Shown: positions 33,107 to 42,600, counted from the first letter of the stretch. The stretch is 48,669 nucleotides of DNA from Bacillota bacterium (GCA_023460575.1 JAEWPQ010000294.1:1-48669), one strand, 5' to 3'. Translations and numbers: made by a program. The notes: generated by a model from the sequence alone, not told the origin.

Positions 33107-33152
33107 GATTGAAACTGCATAGTTTACAGGTTGAATTGATTGGAAACTGAAT
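33107..33152 (+). promoter_or_regulatory. Tandem half-sites for an AraC-type activator
   Basis: GATTGAAACTG (33107-33117) and GATTGGAAACTG (33138-33149) are direct repeats whose GAAACTG cores are 32 bases apart, three helical turns. The second overlaps the -35 box of the operon promoter, the usual place for AraC-type activation. Confidence 0.5.
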
Positions 33153-33169
33153 TGTGCATTTTTTATAAT
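33140..33169 (+). promoter_or_regulatory. Promoter of the sugar transport/GH112 operon
   Basis: TTGGAA (33140-33145), an 18-bp spacer and TATAAT (33164-33169) lie 36 bases before the first permease gene. Confidence 0.6.
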
Positions 33170-33204
33170 ATAGTTATGGATATTCGGGGAGATGGGAGGA
33201 TATT

Positions 33205-34161
33205 ATGGTTAAATCTGAAATAAGGGCAGGTCGCGGTCAAATAAAACAGAAAAACAGGAACCAGTTTCTTCGTTATTTACAAAGGGACTGGCAGCTTTAC
33301 GTACTCATGGTTCTTCCCATGCTTTTTATTCTGATCTTCAAATTCCTGCCATACAGCGGACTGTCCATTGCATTTAAGGATTATAAGGTGGCTAAGGGGT
33401 ATGCCGGAAGTGACTGGGTGGGATTTTCCATATTTCAAAAGGTTTTTGGCAAGAGGGATTTTGGTCAGGCATTAACCAATACTCTGTTGTTAAACATCCT
33501 GGATCTGGTTTTTGGTTTTCCAATGCCAATTATTTTAGCTCTGATCCTCAATGAAATCAAAAACAGGTATTTTAAAAGTGTTATGCAGACACTTCTATAT
33601 CTGCCTCATTTTTTATCATGGGTTATTATCGGAGGAATTGGTTATTCCCTTTTTTCTGTCAGCAGCGGTGTGGTGAATGTTCTCATTAAGAATGCCGGTC
33701 ATAGTCCGGTTTCATTTCTTCAGGAGAATACCTGGTGGCTGATCAGCTATGTGTTCATCGGAGTATGGCAGTCCATGGGGTGGGGAACCATTATCTATCT
33801 GGCTGCGATTACTGGCGTGAATTCTGAGCTTTATGAGGCGGCCAGAGTGGATGGTGCGGGAAGGTTTAAACAGTGCATTCACGTGACACTTCCATGCATA
33901 CGAAGCACTATCGTAACACTGCTGATCATGAATCTGGGAAAGCTGATGGGAGGTTCTTTTGAACGGATATACGCCCTGGCCAATGCCAAGGCAACAGAAT
34001 TTACAACAACCATTCCGGTTTTAGTCTACCGCTGGGGAATTGAAAGCGGCAAATTCAGCGAAGCCACCGCGCTGGGACTGTTCCAGTCGGTGATTGGTCT
34101 GGCTCTTGTGGTGGGGGCTGATCTCATAGCCAAAAAGCTGGGTGAAGATGGTCTCATATAA
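33205..34161 (+). CDS. CUT1 sugar ABC transporter permease (LplB/YteP type)
   Basis: The 318-residue permease has six membrane helices and the coupling loop YEAARVDGAGRFKQCIHVTLP (EAA motif). The N-terminal part, with a DWQLYVLMVLPMLFILIFKF helix and PYSGLSIAFKDY, is typical of the LplB/YteP group, which imports oligosaccharides such as rhamnogalacturonan or xylan fragments. GGGAGG precedes the ATG. First gene of the operon. No dedicated ATPase is encoded; this group uses a shared MsmK/MsmX-type ATPase encoded elsewhere. Confidence 0.93.
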   Translation: MVKSEIRAGRGQIKQKNRNQFLRYLQRDWQLYVLMVLPMLFILIFKFLPYSGLSIAFKDYKVAKGYAGSDWVGFSIFQKVFGKRDFGQALTNTLLLNILDLVFGFPMPIILALILNEIKNRYFKSVMQTLLYLPHFLSWVIIGGIGYSLFSVSSGVVNVLIKNAGHSPVSFLQENTWWLISYVFIGVWQSMGWGTIIYLAAITGVNSELYEAARVDGAGRFKQCIHVTLPCIRSTIVTLLIMNLGKLMGGSFERIYALANAKATEFTTTIPVLVYRWGIESGKFSEATALGLFQSVIGLALVVGADLIAKKLGEDGLI

Positions 34162-34174
34162 GGAGGGAAAGACA

Positions 34175-35068
34175 ATGAGCAAAAATCAGACAAGAGCGAG
34201 AAGAAGGGATTTTGTGACTGACTTATTTTTTCATGTTCTGCTCCTTGTGATATCCATGACATGCCTGCTTCCGTTTATTCATATATTTGCCAAGTCCGTC
34301 AGCAAGGAAGCCTATGTCATAGCAAATAAGATCTTTCTGCTTCCAAAAGGAATTAACTTTGAAGCATACAGAAAAGTTTTGCAGGATGCATCCATTGTAA
34401 GATCCCTGTATGTATCCATAATTGTAACGGTTTCCTTTACGGCGATCGGAACGTTTCTTACCATAAGCGCTGCCTATGCCTTAAGCCGGGTTCAGCTGAA
34501 AGGCAGAAAAATCATGACTTTTTTAATTATGTTCACCATGTATTTCACTGCCGGTACCATACCGGATTATTTACTGATGAATAATCTGCATATGCTGGAT
34601 ACCTGGTGGTGTATGATCCTGCCTTTGTCCTTTGCAGCCTATAATTTCCTGATTATGAAAAATAATTTCAAGGCTTCTATTCCTGACAGCCTGATTGAGT
34701 CTGCTTTAATAGACGGTGCCAGTCATTTTAAGATATTAAGTTATATTGTGGTACCGCTTTCCAAACCCATTATAGCAACTATTTCTCTGTTTTACGCTGT
34801 GGGCCGCTGGAATGCCTATTCCGATGCACTGTTCTATATCAAGCAGCGCGTAGATTTACGGCCGCTGCAGCTGAAGCTTTATTATCTGGTGGTCGCTGCC
34901 AGCGAATCCTTTAAGGCAGAGGGCGGAAATGCGGCAGGGCAGATAACAAATCCGGAGGTGTTAAAGGCTTCCTGCATTATATTTGCAACATTGCCCATTA
35001 TCTGCATCTATCCCTTTATACAAAAATATTTTGTACAGGGAACCATGATAGGTGCAGTAAAAGGCTGA
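34175..35068 (+). CDS. CUT1 sugar ABC transporter permease (LplC/YtcP type)
   Basis: The ATG at 34175 follows AAGGAGG by 8 bases; an in-frame extension to 34142 overlaps the first permease. The 297-residue protein has six membrane helices and the coupling loop ESALIDGASHFKILSYIVVPL. It pairs with the preceding permease to form the heterodimeric channel. The segment AVGRWNAYSDALFYI near residue 220 is typical of the YtcP/LplC group. Confidence 0.93.
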   Translation: MSKNQTRARRRDFVTDLFFHVLLLVISMTCLLPFIHIFAKSVSKEAYVIANKIFLLPKGINFEAYRKVLQDASIVRSLYVSIIVTVSFTAIGTFLTISAAYALSRVQLKGRKIMTFLIMFTMYFTAGTIPDYLLMNNLHMLDTWWCMILPLSFAAYNFLIMKNNFKASIPDSLIESALIDGASHFKILSYIVVPLSKPIIATISLFYAVGRWNAYSDALFYIKQRVDLRPLQLKLYYLVVAASESFKAEGGNAAGQITNPEVLKASCIIFATLPIICIYPFIQKYFVQGTMIGAVKG

Positions 35069-35100
35069 TGATAATGATAAGAAAGAAAAGGAGGATATTC

Positions 35101-36774
35101 ATGAGGAAAAGGATGACTTTAAAAAGGGCTGTGGCGTGGGGGACTATCTTTGCAATGACAGCAGCGCTGATGTCCGGATGCAATGCCAAAAAGGATGCGT
35201 TTGAATCCCTGGAAGAGAAAAAGATAGAAGAAACGACTCAGGCGGAAGAAACCGCATCAAAAACGGAGGGAAAAAGTTACACAGATTATTCCAAGGGCTT
35301 TCCAGAAAAAGTAACCATCAAGATCCCTGTGTATGACAGAGGTTTCGAAGGCTGGGATCCCGCAAATAATTATTACACCAACTGGATTCAAAAGGAATTT
35401 GGCGATAAATACAACGTGACAGTCCAGTATGTGGCAATCAACAGGCAGAAAGAGATTGCGGATTACATGCAGATGATTGCTGCCGGCAATGCCCCTGATA
35501 TCATTTTCCATTATGACATGCCCCAGGCGGTAAACTACAATTCCGAGGGCGCCATGCAGGAACTGGACCTTGATGAAATAAAGTACTATGCACCCGACTA
35601 TTATAAGAATGCAGAAAAAATAATCAATCAATACGGAAAGCTGGATGGGAAAAATACATTCTTCTTTGCACAGAGAAATCCAATTTATTATAACTGGGTG
35701 ACTCTGATCCGGCAGGACTGGCTGGATAAAGCAGGAAAACAGAAACCTGCCACAAGAGAGGAACTTAAGGAGGCAGCCAAAGCGTGGAAGGAAGCCGGGC
35801 TTGGCAAGCTGGGAGCCCAGATCGTGAATAAGAGCTATACCTACGAGTATCCATTTATCAGCGCTTCACCGGATAAAAAGGAATTGAATCTTTATCTGGA
35901 TCTGAATGTTGCACCTCTTACATGGAGTGCGACGAAAGCTTACTTAAAAACCATGAATCAGGAATTTAATGATGGAATCCTTGATCCAGAGTTTTACCTA
36001 AATGCAGATGATGCCGCATGGAAGGCCGACTTTGTTGCTGGAAATGTAGGAACCTATTCCTTCTATATTTCTGCAAACACAGATGTGATAAACAGTTTAA
36101 AGGCAAACGATCCAGGGGCCGAAGTTTCCGTTTTAAGTCCTACCGCCCTGTCACCAAAAGACAGCCATCCGTATTATTATAAATATCCTCCATATGGAAT
36201 GGTAATGGGAATCAACTCTAAAACAGATGAAAAGCAAAGAGCAGCAGTCTGGATGTTTTTAAACTGGATGTCCCAGCCTGAAAATCTCTTCTATTTGCAA
36301 AACGGTGTGGAGGGCGCCAATTATACTTTGGATTCCGACAAGATTGCAGTACCTGTCAAGGATTTTAAGGGAGAATCCAAGCTGTCCAACAATAACAACA
36401 AGGATTACTGGTGTCTGGTTACTGAGATGACTGACTACGGTGATGAGGCGAAAAACCTGAAAGCCAATACCAGGATGTTAGCTCCTGCTGGATATGAAGA
36501 TCTGGTGAAACAATCCTATGATTATGCCAGGGAAGTGGAACAATATGGACTGGTCAGCCCTGTTTTCATCAAGAGTGTTGAGGCAACCGGAGAGTATGCA
36601 GCAGATTTAACAGCCATGTGGCAGGAGTTTTATGTAGATATGATTACATGCAAACCAGAGGAGCTGGATGCAAAGTATGAGAAATATTGTAAGGAATATT
36701 TAGATAACGGATATCAGGAGATTCTGGATGAAAAACAGAAACTGATTGATTCCGGAGATTTTATTGCTCAATAA
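35101..36774 (+). CDS. Extracellular solute-binding lipoprotein (LplA/YtcQ type)
   Basis: The ATG at 35101 follows AAAGGAGG; longer reads to 35068 lack support. The 557-residue protein has a signal peptide with lipobox MSGC (C27), a Glu/Thr/Lys-rich linker (about 33-60) and a large type 1 extracellular binding domain. The length is typical of the LplA/YtcQ group, which is longer than classical maltose-binding proteins and binds oligosaccharides. It is the third gene of the operon. A hairpin follows before the enzyme genes and may make this transcript segment more abundant. Confidence 0.92.
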   Translation: MRKRMTLKRAVAWGTIFAMTAALMSGCNAKKDAFESLEEKKIEETTQAEETASKTEGKSYTDYSKGFPEKVTIKIPVYDRGFEGWDPANNYYTNWIQKEFGDKYNVTVQYVAINRQKEIADYMQMIAAGNAPDIIFHYDMPQAVNYNSEGAMQELDLDEIKYYAPDYYKNAEKIINQYGKLDGKNTFFFAQRNPIYYNWVTLIRQDWLDKAGKQKPATREELKEAAKAWKEAGLGKLGAQIVNKSYTYEYPFISASPDKKELNLYLDLNVAPLTWSATKAYLKTMNQEFNDGILDPEFYLNADDAAWKADFVAGNVGTYSFYISANTDVINSLKANDPGAEVSVLSPTALSPKDSHPYYYKYPPYGMVMGINSKTDEKQRAAVWMFLNWMSQPENLFYLQNGVEGANYTLDSDKIAVPVKDFKGESKLSNNNNKDYWCLVTEMTDYGDEAKNLKANTRMLAPAGYEDLVKQSYDYAREVEQYGLVSPVFIKSVEATGEYAADLTAMWQEFYVDMITCKPEELDAKYEKYCKEYLDNGYQEILDEKQKLIDSGDFIAQ

Positions 36775-36781
36775 GAACATG

Positions 36782-36813
36782 GGGCTGTTGCAGATCTGGC
36801 ATCAGCCCTTTCT
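36782..36813 (+). terminator. Leaky terminator or processing hairpin inside the sugar operon
   Basis: GGGCTG-t-TGC-AGATC pairs with the following GATCT-GGCA-t-CAGCCC with one bulge, then TTTCTT. Placed between the binding-protein gene and the enzyme genes, it would lower enzyme expression relative to transport. Confidence 0.55.
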
Positions 36814-36858
36814 TAAAAGCAGGTTAACCATTCTAATACAGAAAAAAGGGAGTATTTC

Positions 36859-38094
36859 ATGACAAAATATGTTTTTTATCAGACTGAGGCTGTGAAGGAA
36901 AAGGAAATCAATGTGAAACCATCCCGGTCTTATGAATCCGGCGGAGACTTTGGCTTTTTCACGGAGAAGTCTTTTAAGTCGTCTCATTCGTGCAGCCTGC
37001 CGGAACTGAATACCGGTTTCATTCCCGGTCCGGAGTTTCAGCAGGAGATAACAGTAAGGCAGGATGAGCGGGGCTGTTATGTGGATTCTAAGTCCATGTT
37101 AATTCCCTTATCCTTTCAGGCGGACATAGGGGACCAGGGAAATTACCTCATGACCATTACTCTTTTTGCAAAGGAAGAAGAAAACGAGGTCCTTTTATTT
37201 GTTGGAAGGAGGCAGCTGGTCTGGCGGGGGAGTCTAAGGGCACAGGAAGAATGGAGCAGGTCTTTTCCAGTCACCATCAGCGATTTTATACCAAGAGGAG
37301 AGACCGGTCGTTTTCGGGATGAGGCAGTTAAAGCAACAGTAATCAGCCGATCGGTCCATTTAAAAACACTTAAGATTGAGAAATGGAAAGGGAAAACTTT
37401 GTATCTTGCCGGAGATTCTACCGTGACGGATCAGAATGCCCAATATCCTTATAATCCTTCAGAGAGCTATGGGGGCTGGGGTCAGATGCTTCCTGCTTTT
37501 TTAAACGGTAATTATGCAGTTTCCAATCATGCCCATTCAGGTTTGACTACAGAAAGCTTCCGGTCAGAGGGGCATTATGAAATTCTCATGGAACAAATCA
37601 GTGACGGAGATGTCTGTTTGTTTCAGTTCGGCCATAATGACCAGAAGGTTGATCACTTAAACGCAGAGGGAGGTTACCGAAATAATCTGATTCAGTATAT
37701 TTTAGAAATACGCAATAAAGGAGCCATTCCTGTATTGGTCACACCACTGGCCAGAAACAGCTGGCTGGAAAATGGTAAAATCTATCATGATCTTTTAAAA
37801 GAATATGCGTGGGAGGTTATGAAACTTTCAGAGAGTATGGGGGTTCCTGTTGTTAATCTGCATGAAACGAGTATGGCGTTTTTAAAGGAGCATGGACTTA
37901 AGGAGTCCGGACGCTGGTTTTATCCCTCCGATTACACTCATACCAATGATTATGGTGCATGGAAGATGGCTGGCTTTGTATGGAAAGGCTTGTCCGATGC
38001 CGGGGTAATATCTCCGGACAGGAAGGAGGTTCCTGAATGGGAGCCTAAAGAAGAGAATGTCCGGTTATCAATAGATAAAGGAGAACATTTATGA
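36859..38094 (+). CDS. SGNH-family acetylesterase (rhamnogalacturonan acetylesterase-like)
   Basis: The 411-residue protein has an N-terminal beta-rich domain (about 1-170) and a C-terminal SGNH hydrolase. Catalytic blocks are GDST (185-188, nucleophile S187), GGWGQMLP (oxyanion Gly), GHND (258-261, with N260), and D358-Y-T-H361 completing the triad. DSTVTDQ and THTNDYGA match bacterial rhamnogalacturonan acetylesterases such as YesT/RhgT. There is no signal peptide, so it probably removes acetyl groups from imported oligosaccharides in the cytoplasm. AAGGGAG precedes the ATG. Its stop overlaps the GH112 gene by 4 bases. Confidence 0.85.
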   Translation: MTKYVFYQTEAVKEKEINVKPSRSYESGGDFGFFTEKSFKSSHSCSLPELNTGFIPGPEFQQEITVRQDERGCYVDSKSMLIPLSFQADIGDQGNYLMTITLFAKEEENEVLLFVGRRQLVWRGSLRAQEEWSRSFPVTISDFIPRGETGRFRDEAVKATVISRSVHLKTLKIEKWKGKTLYLAGDSTVTDQNAQYPYNPSESYGGWGQMLPAFLNGNYAVSNHAHSGLTTESFRSEGHYEILMEQISDGDVCLFQFGHNDQKVDHLNAEGGYRNNLIQYILEIRNKGAIPVLVTPLARNSWLENGKIYHDLLKEYAWEVMKLSESMGVPVVNLHETSMAFLKEHGLKESGRWFYPSDYTHTNDYGAWKMAGFVWKGLSDAGVISPDRKEVPEWEPKEENVRLSIDKGEHL

Positions 38095-40247
38095 GAGAGA
38101 CAGAAAAAGGAAGTTTTACCCTTCCAGGAGAATCCGGCTATGAGGAACTGACCCTTCAGCTTGCCAGACGCTGGGGCGCAGATATGATACGAGACAGTGA
38201 CGGAACCGTACTGTCTGATGAGCTGACAAACGCGGGATACGGAATTTATTCCACCATCTGCCTGATCAGAGACCACAATGACTGGGCGAAAGCCCATCCG
38301 GAGCAGCTTCAGCAGACTTTTTTAGTTACAGAACCCAGATCAGGAACAGAGGGAAGTTTATGTGTTTATTTGCTGGAAGACTTTTATAAGGACCAGTTTC
38401 GTGTCAATGAAAGTCCTGAATCCATAGAATACTGGCAGGTCTATGACCGTACGGCAAATCAGGAGATCTCCACTTCCTCCTGGAGTTATGATTCCAAAAC
38501 CCAGTCAGTAACAATTATAGAGATTCATCCCTTTCATGAATATACTGTGAATTTTCTGGCTTACCGGATATGGGAAGAGATCTCCATGTATAATCATGTA
38601 ACCAATCATTGGGAAAAGGAGCACTTAATGCCTCTGGATCCAAGACATGAGGAGACGAGAAATTATTTATACAGCTGGCTTAAGACATGGTGCGAGGAAC
38701 ACACGGCCACAACTGTGGTGCGTTTTACTTCTCTTTTTTATAATTTTGCATGGATGTGGGGAAGCAGTGAACGAAAACGGAATCTGTTCAGTGACTGGGG
38801 TTCTTATGATTTTACTGTAAGCCCGGAAGCGCTAAAAGAGTTTGAAAAGGAATATGGCTACTGTCTTGTTTCCGAGGATTTTATTAACCAGGGGAAATTT
38901 CACGTAACTCACATGCCGCCAGGAAGACGCCAGCTTGATTATATGACATTTACAAACCGTTTTGTGGTGGATTATGGAAAACAGCTGGTAGAACTGGTTC
39001 ACAGTTTTGGGAAGAAGGCCAGCGTATTTTACGATGACAGCTGGATTGGTCTGGAGCCGTATCACAGCAGCTTTAAAGAGTTTGGTTTTGATGGAATTAT
39101 CAAATGTGTATTTTCTGGCTATGAGGCCCGGCTGTGTGCAGGTGTGCCTGTAAAAACCCATGAATTAAGACTTCATCCCTATCTGTTTCCAGTGGGGTTA
39201 AACGGTACCCCCACATTTGCTCCGGGAGGAAACCCGACAAAGGATGCGCTGGAGTACTGGAACAGAGTCCGGCGTGCAATTCTCCGCCAGAAGATTGACC
39301 GGATCGGTCTTGGCGGTTATCTCCATCTGGTTGCGGAGTATCCGGATTTTTGCAGCTGTATAGAAAATATCGCCGGTGAATTCCGTCAGATTAAGGAACT
39401 GCATGAAAAAGGTGAGGTATATACACTTCCCATAAAGGCAGCGGTTGTCCATGCATGGGGAAAGTTAAGATCATGGACCTTGTCAGGACATTTCCATGAA
39501 ACGTATATGCATGATCTGATTCATATAAACGAAGCTTTATCCGGGCTTCCTGTGCAGGTAGAGTTTTTAAGCTTTGAAGATATTAAAAAAGGGGCTTTAA
39601 ATCATGTGGATGTTCTCATAAATGCAGGTGCGTCCGGTACTGCCTGGAGCGGAGGAGATGGCTGGAGAGACGATGGCATTTTAGAAGAAACGGTACGTTT
39701 TGTCCACAGGGGAGGAATTTTCGTCGGAGTTAATGAACCCTCTGCAGCAGACGGCTATCATACTTTTTTTCGAATGGCGCAGGTGCTGGGAATCGACCAG
39801 GATACTGGCTCTAAAGTATGCCATGGGCGCATGGAATACAAGACAGAATCCATCCCTGGGATGATGCCGGAGGGAGCCTGTATAAAAGGGAAAAAAGGGT
39901 TATACTTAACTGACCGGAAAACCACTGTCCTGGCCGAGGAAGATAAGGTGCCGGCCATCACTTATCATGAATTTGGAGCAGGCGCCGGAATCTATTTAAG
40001 CAGCTTTCAATTTTCCGGTGCCAATACAAGAATGCTGATGAACCTCATGCTTTACAGCAGAAAAATGAGCCTGAAACAGAAATATTTAACGGATAATCCG
40101 GAAACAGAATGTGCATGGTATCCGGATTGCCGGACACTTGTTATCATTAATAACAGCGAAAATCCACAGACTGCCGCCATAGAAACTGATTTGTCCACGG
40201 TGAGAGCTGAACTTGCCCCCTACGAAACCGTATTTAAAAAAATATAA
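38091..40247 (+). CDS. GH112 beta-galactoside phosphorylase (galactosyl-rhamnose or galacto-/lacto-N-biose phosphorylase)
   Basis: The 718-residue protein matches family GH112 along its length: TLPGESGYEE, RRWGADMIRDSDGT, STICLIRD, HPFHEYTVNFLAYRIWE and MYNHVTNHW near the N-terminus, then DDSWIG, where D316 corresponds to the general acid (Asp313 in the Bifidobacterium enzyme), and GTAWSGGDGW later. GH112 enzymes phosphorolyse beta-galactosides to alpha-galactose-1-phosphate plus GlcNAc, GalNAc or rhamnose. A galactosyl-beta-1,4-rhamnose phosphorylase is known from Clostridium phytofermentans. The adjacent rhamnogalacturonan-type esterase favours the rhamnose substrate here, but galacto-N-biose cannot be excluded. 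Cytoplasmic; 4-base overlap with the esterase gene. Confidence 0.92.
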   Translation: MRETEKGSFTLPGESGYEELTLQLARRWGADMIRDSDGTVLSDELTNAGYGIYSTICLIRDHNDWAKAHPEQLQQTFLVTEPRSGTEGSLCVYLLEDFYKDQFRVNESPESIEYWQVYDRTANQEISTSSWSYDSKTQSVTIIEIHPFHEYTVNFLAYRIWEEISMYNHVTNHWEKEHLMPLDPRHEETRNYLYSWLKTWCEEHTATTVVRFTSLFYNFAWMWGSSERKRNLFSDWGSYDFTVSPEALKEFEKEYGYCLVSEDFINQGKFHVTHMPPGRRQLDYMTFTNRFVVDYGKQLVELVHSFGKKASVFYDDSWIGLEPYHSSFKEFGFDGIIKCVFSGYEARLCAGVPVKTHELRLHPYLFPVGLNGTPTFAPGGNPTKDALEYWNRVRRAILRQKIDRIGLGGYLHLVAEYPDFCSCIENIAGEFRQIKELHEKGEVYTLPIKAAVVHAWGKLRSWTLSGHFHETYMHDLIHINEALSGLPVQVEFLSFEDIKKGALNHVDVLINAGASGTAWSGGDGWRDDGILEETVRFVHRGGIFVGVNEPSAADGYHTFFRMAQVLGIDQDTGSKVCHGRMEYKTESIPGMMPEGACIKGKKGLYLTDRKTTVLAEEDKVPAITYHEFGAGAGIYLSSFQFSGANTRMLMNLMLYSRKMSLKQKYLTDNPETECAWYPDCRTLVIINNSENPQTAAIETDLSTVRAELAPYETVFKKI

Positions 40248-40319
40248 TGCCGTGCAAACCAGATGAAACAACAGGTTAAAAATAATTGGTGAATTGTTAT
40301 GAAAAATAACAAAAAAACA

Positions 40320-40348
40320 TTACAATTGTTGTATAAATATGGTATAAT
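40320..40348 (+). promoter_or_regulatory. Promoter of the chemoreceptor gene
   Basis: TTACAA (40320-40325), a 17-bp spacer and TATAAT (40343-40348) lie 42 bases before the chosen start. A TTGTTA/TAACAA inverted repeat sits just upstream near 40292-40310. Confidence 0.5.
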
Positions 40349-40389
40349 CTGGTTGACATACAGACATGCTGCGGAAGGGGGACTACGCG

Positions 40390-42549
40390 ATGATGTGGAA
40401 GCGATTAGGAAAGTTAAAGAAAATAAGGTTAAAGAACAGGGGGAAGTTCACCCATCTTTCAACCAGGATTGCATGCATGGCGGGGATCATGCTGGTGGTA
40501 GTATTTGGTATATTGATTGGTATTACATCCAGAATGACAAAACGTGCGATGCAGCAGTCGGCTTTCGGGGAACTAAAAACGCTGGCATCTGAAAATGGTA
40601 AAGATATTCAGCAGATTTTTGATACGGCACAACAGGTGTCCAACCGGATCACTTATTATCTTGAAAATTCATCTGACAACAGAAAACTGATGCTGGATCT
40701 TAGAATCAAGGCGGGTAATACGGCGGAGCCGTTTTATAAAAGCCGGATATCTGACAAGGTAACACTGGATACCAATGGTATGAGAATCGAGGATTATATG
40801 ATTTCAACCATTCGGGCTTCTGTTATGTATTCAGAGGACATTAAAGGGATCAGTATTCTGTTCGAGCAGTATGGTTTAAGTTCTGCAGCCAGAAGCTACG
40901 GCATTTACTCCAGCCAGGATGGAACCGTTACAAGCTGCGGTAATTATGAAGATTACTCCGGAAAAGATTATTATCAGAAGGCTCTTGAGACCGGAGAGCG
41001 GGTCATTACAGAGCCCTATGAGTCAAATGGTGAGATGATCATTACCATGGCAGTGCCGGTAATTGTCAATTCCAGAACACTCTGTGTGGTTTCTGTTGAT
41101 GTGGGACTGGACCGGTTCAGTCAGGCAAAAACTGCAGCGTCCTATCCCAGTATGTTTACCTTTATCCTTAATGATACCGGAACTATCATATCGGAAAGTA
41201 CCGGTAAAGGGCTTGCCGGAACCAATGTTTCTGATTTCGTAAGTTCCCAGTCCTGTAAGGCTGGGATAAAAACCGGTACTGCAACTGGAGAGGCATTTCA
41301 TGTTATTGATGGGAACCGTAAGGGAGAAGTGTATTACTTTTTTGAACCGATTCAGTTAAATGGTTCTGTCTGGTATTCGGTTACTGCGGTGAATGCGGGC
41401 GATATGAACCGGGAAGCGGAACGAATGGCTACTCTGATGACAGTCATATCTGTGGCAGCCATGATCATGATCCTGTTTATGATCACTGTGGTTATTAAAA
41501 AGCAGTTAAAACCTTTACATAAATTATCGGCAGCAGCTGAGCAGATCGCAGATGGTAATTTAAGCGGGTTCTCGGGAGTGAATTCAGGAGATGAGATCGG
41601 TCAGACAGCCAAATCCTTTGAACGGATGTCGTCTAATTTAAAAACAATTATAGACCGGATTTCCCTGGCACTTCATGAGATCGCAGATAATCATCTGGAT
41701 TTGGATGCAGATATGGGTCTTTCCGGAGATTTCTATAAACTGGAAGAGGCTGTTAAAAAAATCACTTTAAATTTAAACACAGTTATGTATGAAGTAAATC
41801 AGTCTGCCGGCCAGGTAGCGGCAAGTTCAGGCCAGGTGGCCGAAGGGTCCAAGGTTTTGGCAGATGGGGCGGATACTCAGGAAAAAACCATTGAGCTGCT
41901 GTCTGACTCCGTCAATCATGTTTCAGGGAATATAAAGAAGCTGGCAGATAAAGCAGGAGATGTTTCTGCACAGGTTCAGCAGACCGGAACGGAAGTGGTA
42001 AACTGTGATATGTCCATGCAGAATTTATCAAAGGCAATGGATGAAATACGTGTTTCCTCCGGTGAGATCGAAAAGATTATTAAGGTAATAGAAGATATTG
42101 CATTCCAGACCAATATTCTGGCTTTAAACGCAGCCATTGAAGCTGCCAGAGCTGGAGAATTTGGAAAGGGCTTTGCAGTGGTTGCGGGTGAAGTGAGAAA
42201 CTTAGCTGCTAAAAGTTCTGAAGCGGCGAAGAATACAACAGATCTGATCCAAAGCTCCATAACAGCCGTTGAGAACGGAAACAGTCTTCTGGATGAAACG
42301 GTTCAGTCCATGATGAAGGTTTTAGAGGACTCAGCCATGGCAGTAGAAGCGGTAGATTCGATTTCTGCAGCAGCGGGAAAAGAAGCCAGAGCGGTGGAAG
42401 AGATAACTAGGGAACTTGACCGGATATCACTGGCTGTCCGCAACAATTCCGCCACAGCAGAAGAAAGTGCAGTTTCCAGCCAGGAACTTTCCAGACAGGC
42501 CCAGCTGCTCCGTGAGCTGGTGGAACGGTTCCGTTTAAGAACACAATAG
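40390..42549 (+). CDS. Methyl-accepting chemotaxis protein with periplasmic-type Cache sensor
   Basis: The ATG at 40390 follows AAGGGGG by 9 bases. The 719-residue receptor has one membrane helix (about 27-46), an extracellular dCache-like sensor (about 50-340, with DYYQKALETGERVITEPY and an AVPVIV core), a second helix (about 345-370), a HAMP domain (about 370-425) and a cytoplasmic signalling domain. The signalling tip is recognisable as IEDIAFQTNILALNAAIEAA followed by GKGFAVVAGEVRNLA. It lies 142 bases after the GH112 gene on the same strand with its own promoter, so it may steer the cell towards the sugar the operon uses. The ligand link is inference. Confidence 0.93.
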   Translation: MMWKRLGKLKKIRLKNRGKFTHLSTRIACMAGIMLVVVFGILIGITSRMTKRAMQQSAFGELKTLASENGKDIQQIFDTAQQVSNRITYYLENSSDNRKLMLDLRIKAGNTAEPFYKSRISDKVTLDTNGMRIEDYMISTIRASVMYSEDIKGISILFEQYGLSSAARSYGIYSSQDGTVTSCGNYEDYSGKDYYQKALETGERVITEPYESNGEMIITMAVPVIVNSRTLCVVSVDVGLDRFSQAKTAASYPSMFTFILNDTGTIISESTGKGLAGTNVSDFVSSQSCKAGIKTGTATGEAFHVIDGNRKGEVYYFFEPIQLNGSVWYSVTAVNAGDMNREAERMATLMTVISVAAMIMILFMITVVIKKQLKPLHKLSAAAEQIADGNLSGFSGVNSGDEIGQTAKSFERMSSNLKTIIDRISLALHEIADNHLDLDADMGLSGDFYKLEEAVKKITLNLNTVMYEVNQSAGQVAASSGQVAEGSKVLADGADTQEKTIELLSDSVNHVSGNIKKLADKAGDVSAQVQQTGTEVVNCDMSMQNLSKAMDEIRVSSGEIEKIIKVIEDIAFQTNILALNAAIEAARAGEFGKGFAVVAGEVRNLAAKSSEAAKNTTDLIQSSITAVENGNSLLDETVQSMMKVLEDSAMAVEAVDSISAAAGKEARAVEEITRELDRISLAVRNNSATAEESAVSSQELSRQAQLLRELVERFRLRTQ

Positions 42550-42556
42550 AAGAGAT

Positions 42557-42600
42557 GGGGGTGTTGCAAAACTAACGTAAGTTGGTTTTGTAGCACCCCG
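42557..42600. terminator. Long hairpin between the chemoreceptor gene and the kinase operon
   Basis: A stem of about 18 bp with G-U pairs (ggggtgttgcaaaac.../...gttttgtagcacccc) and a 5-nt loop lies between convergent genes. T tracts are short on both strands. Confidence 0.7.

Noticed and set aside
38091..40247. Naming the GH112 enzyme lnpA (lacto-N-biose phosphorylase)
   Set aside because: Sequence alone does not separate lacto-/galacto-N-biose from galactosyl-rhamnose enzymes, and the neighbouring esterase points to the latter.
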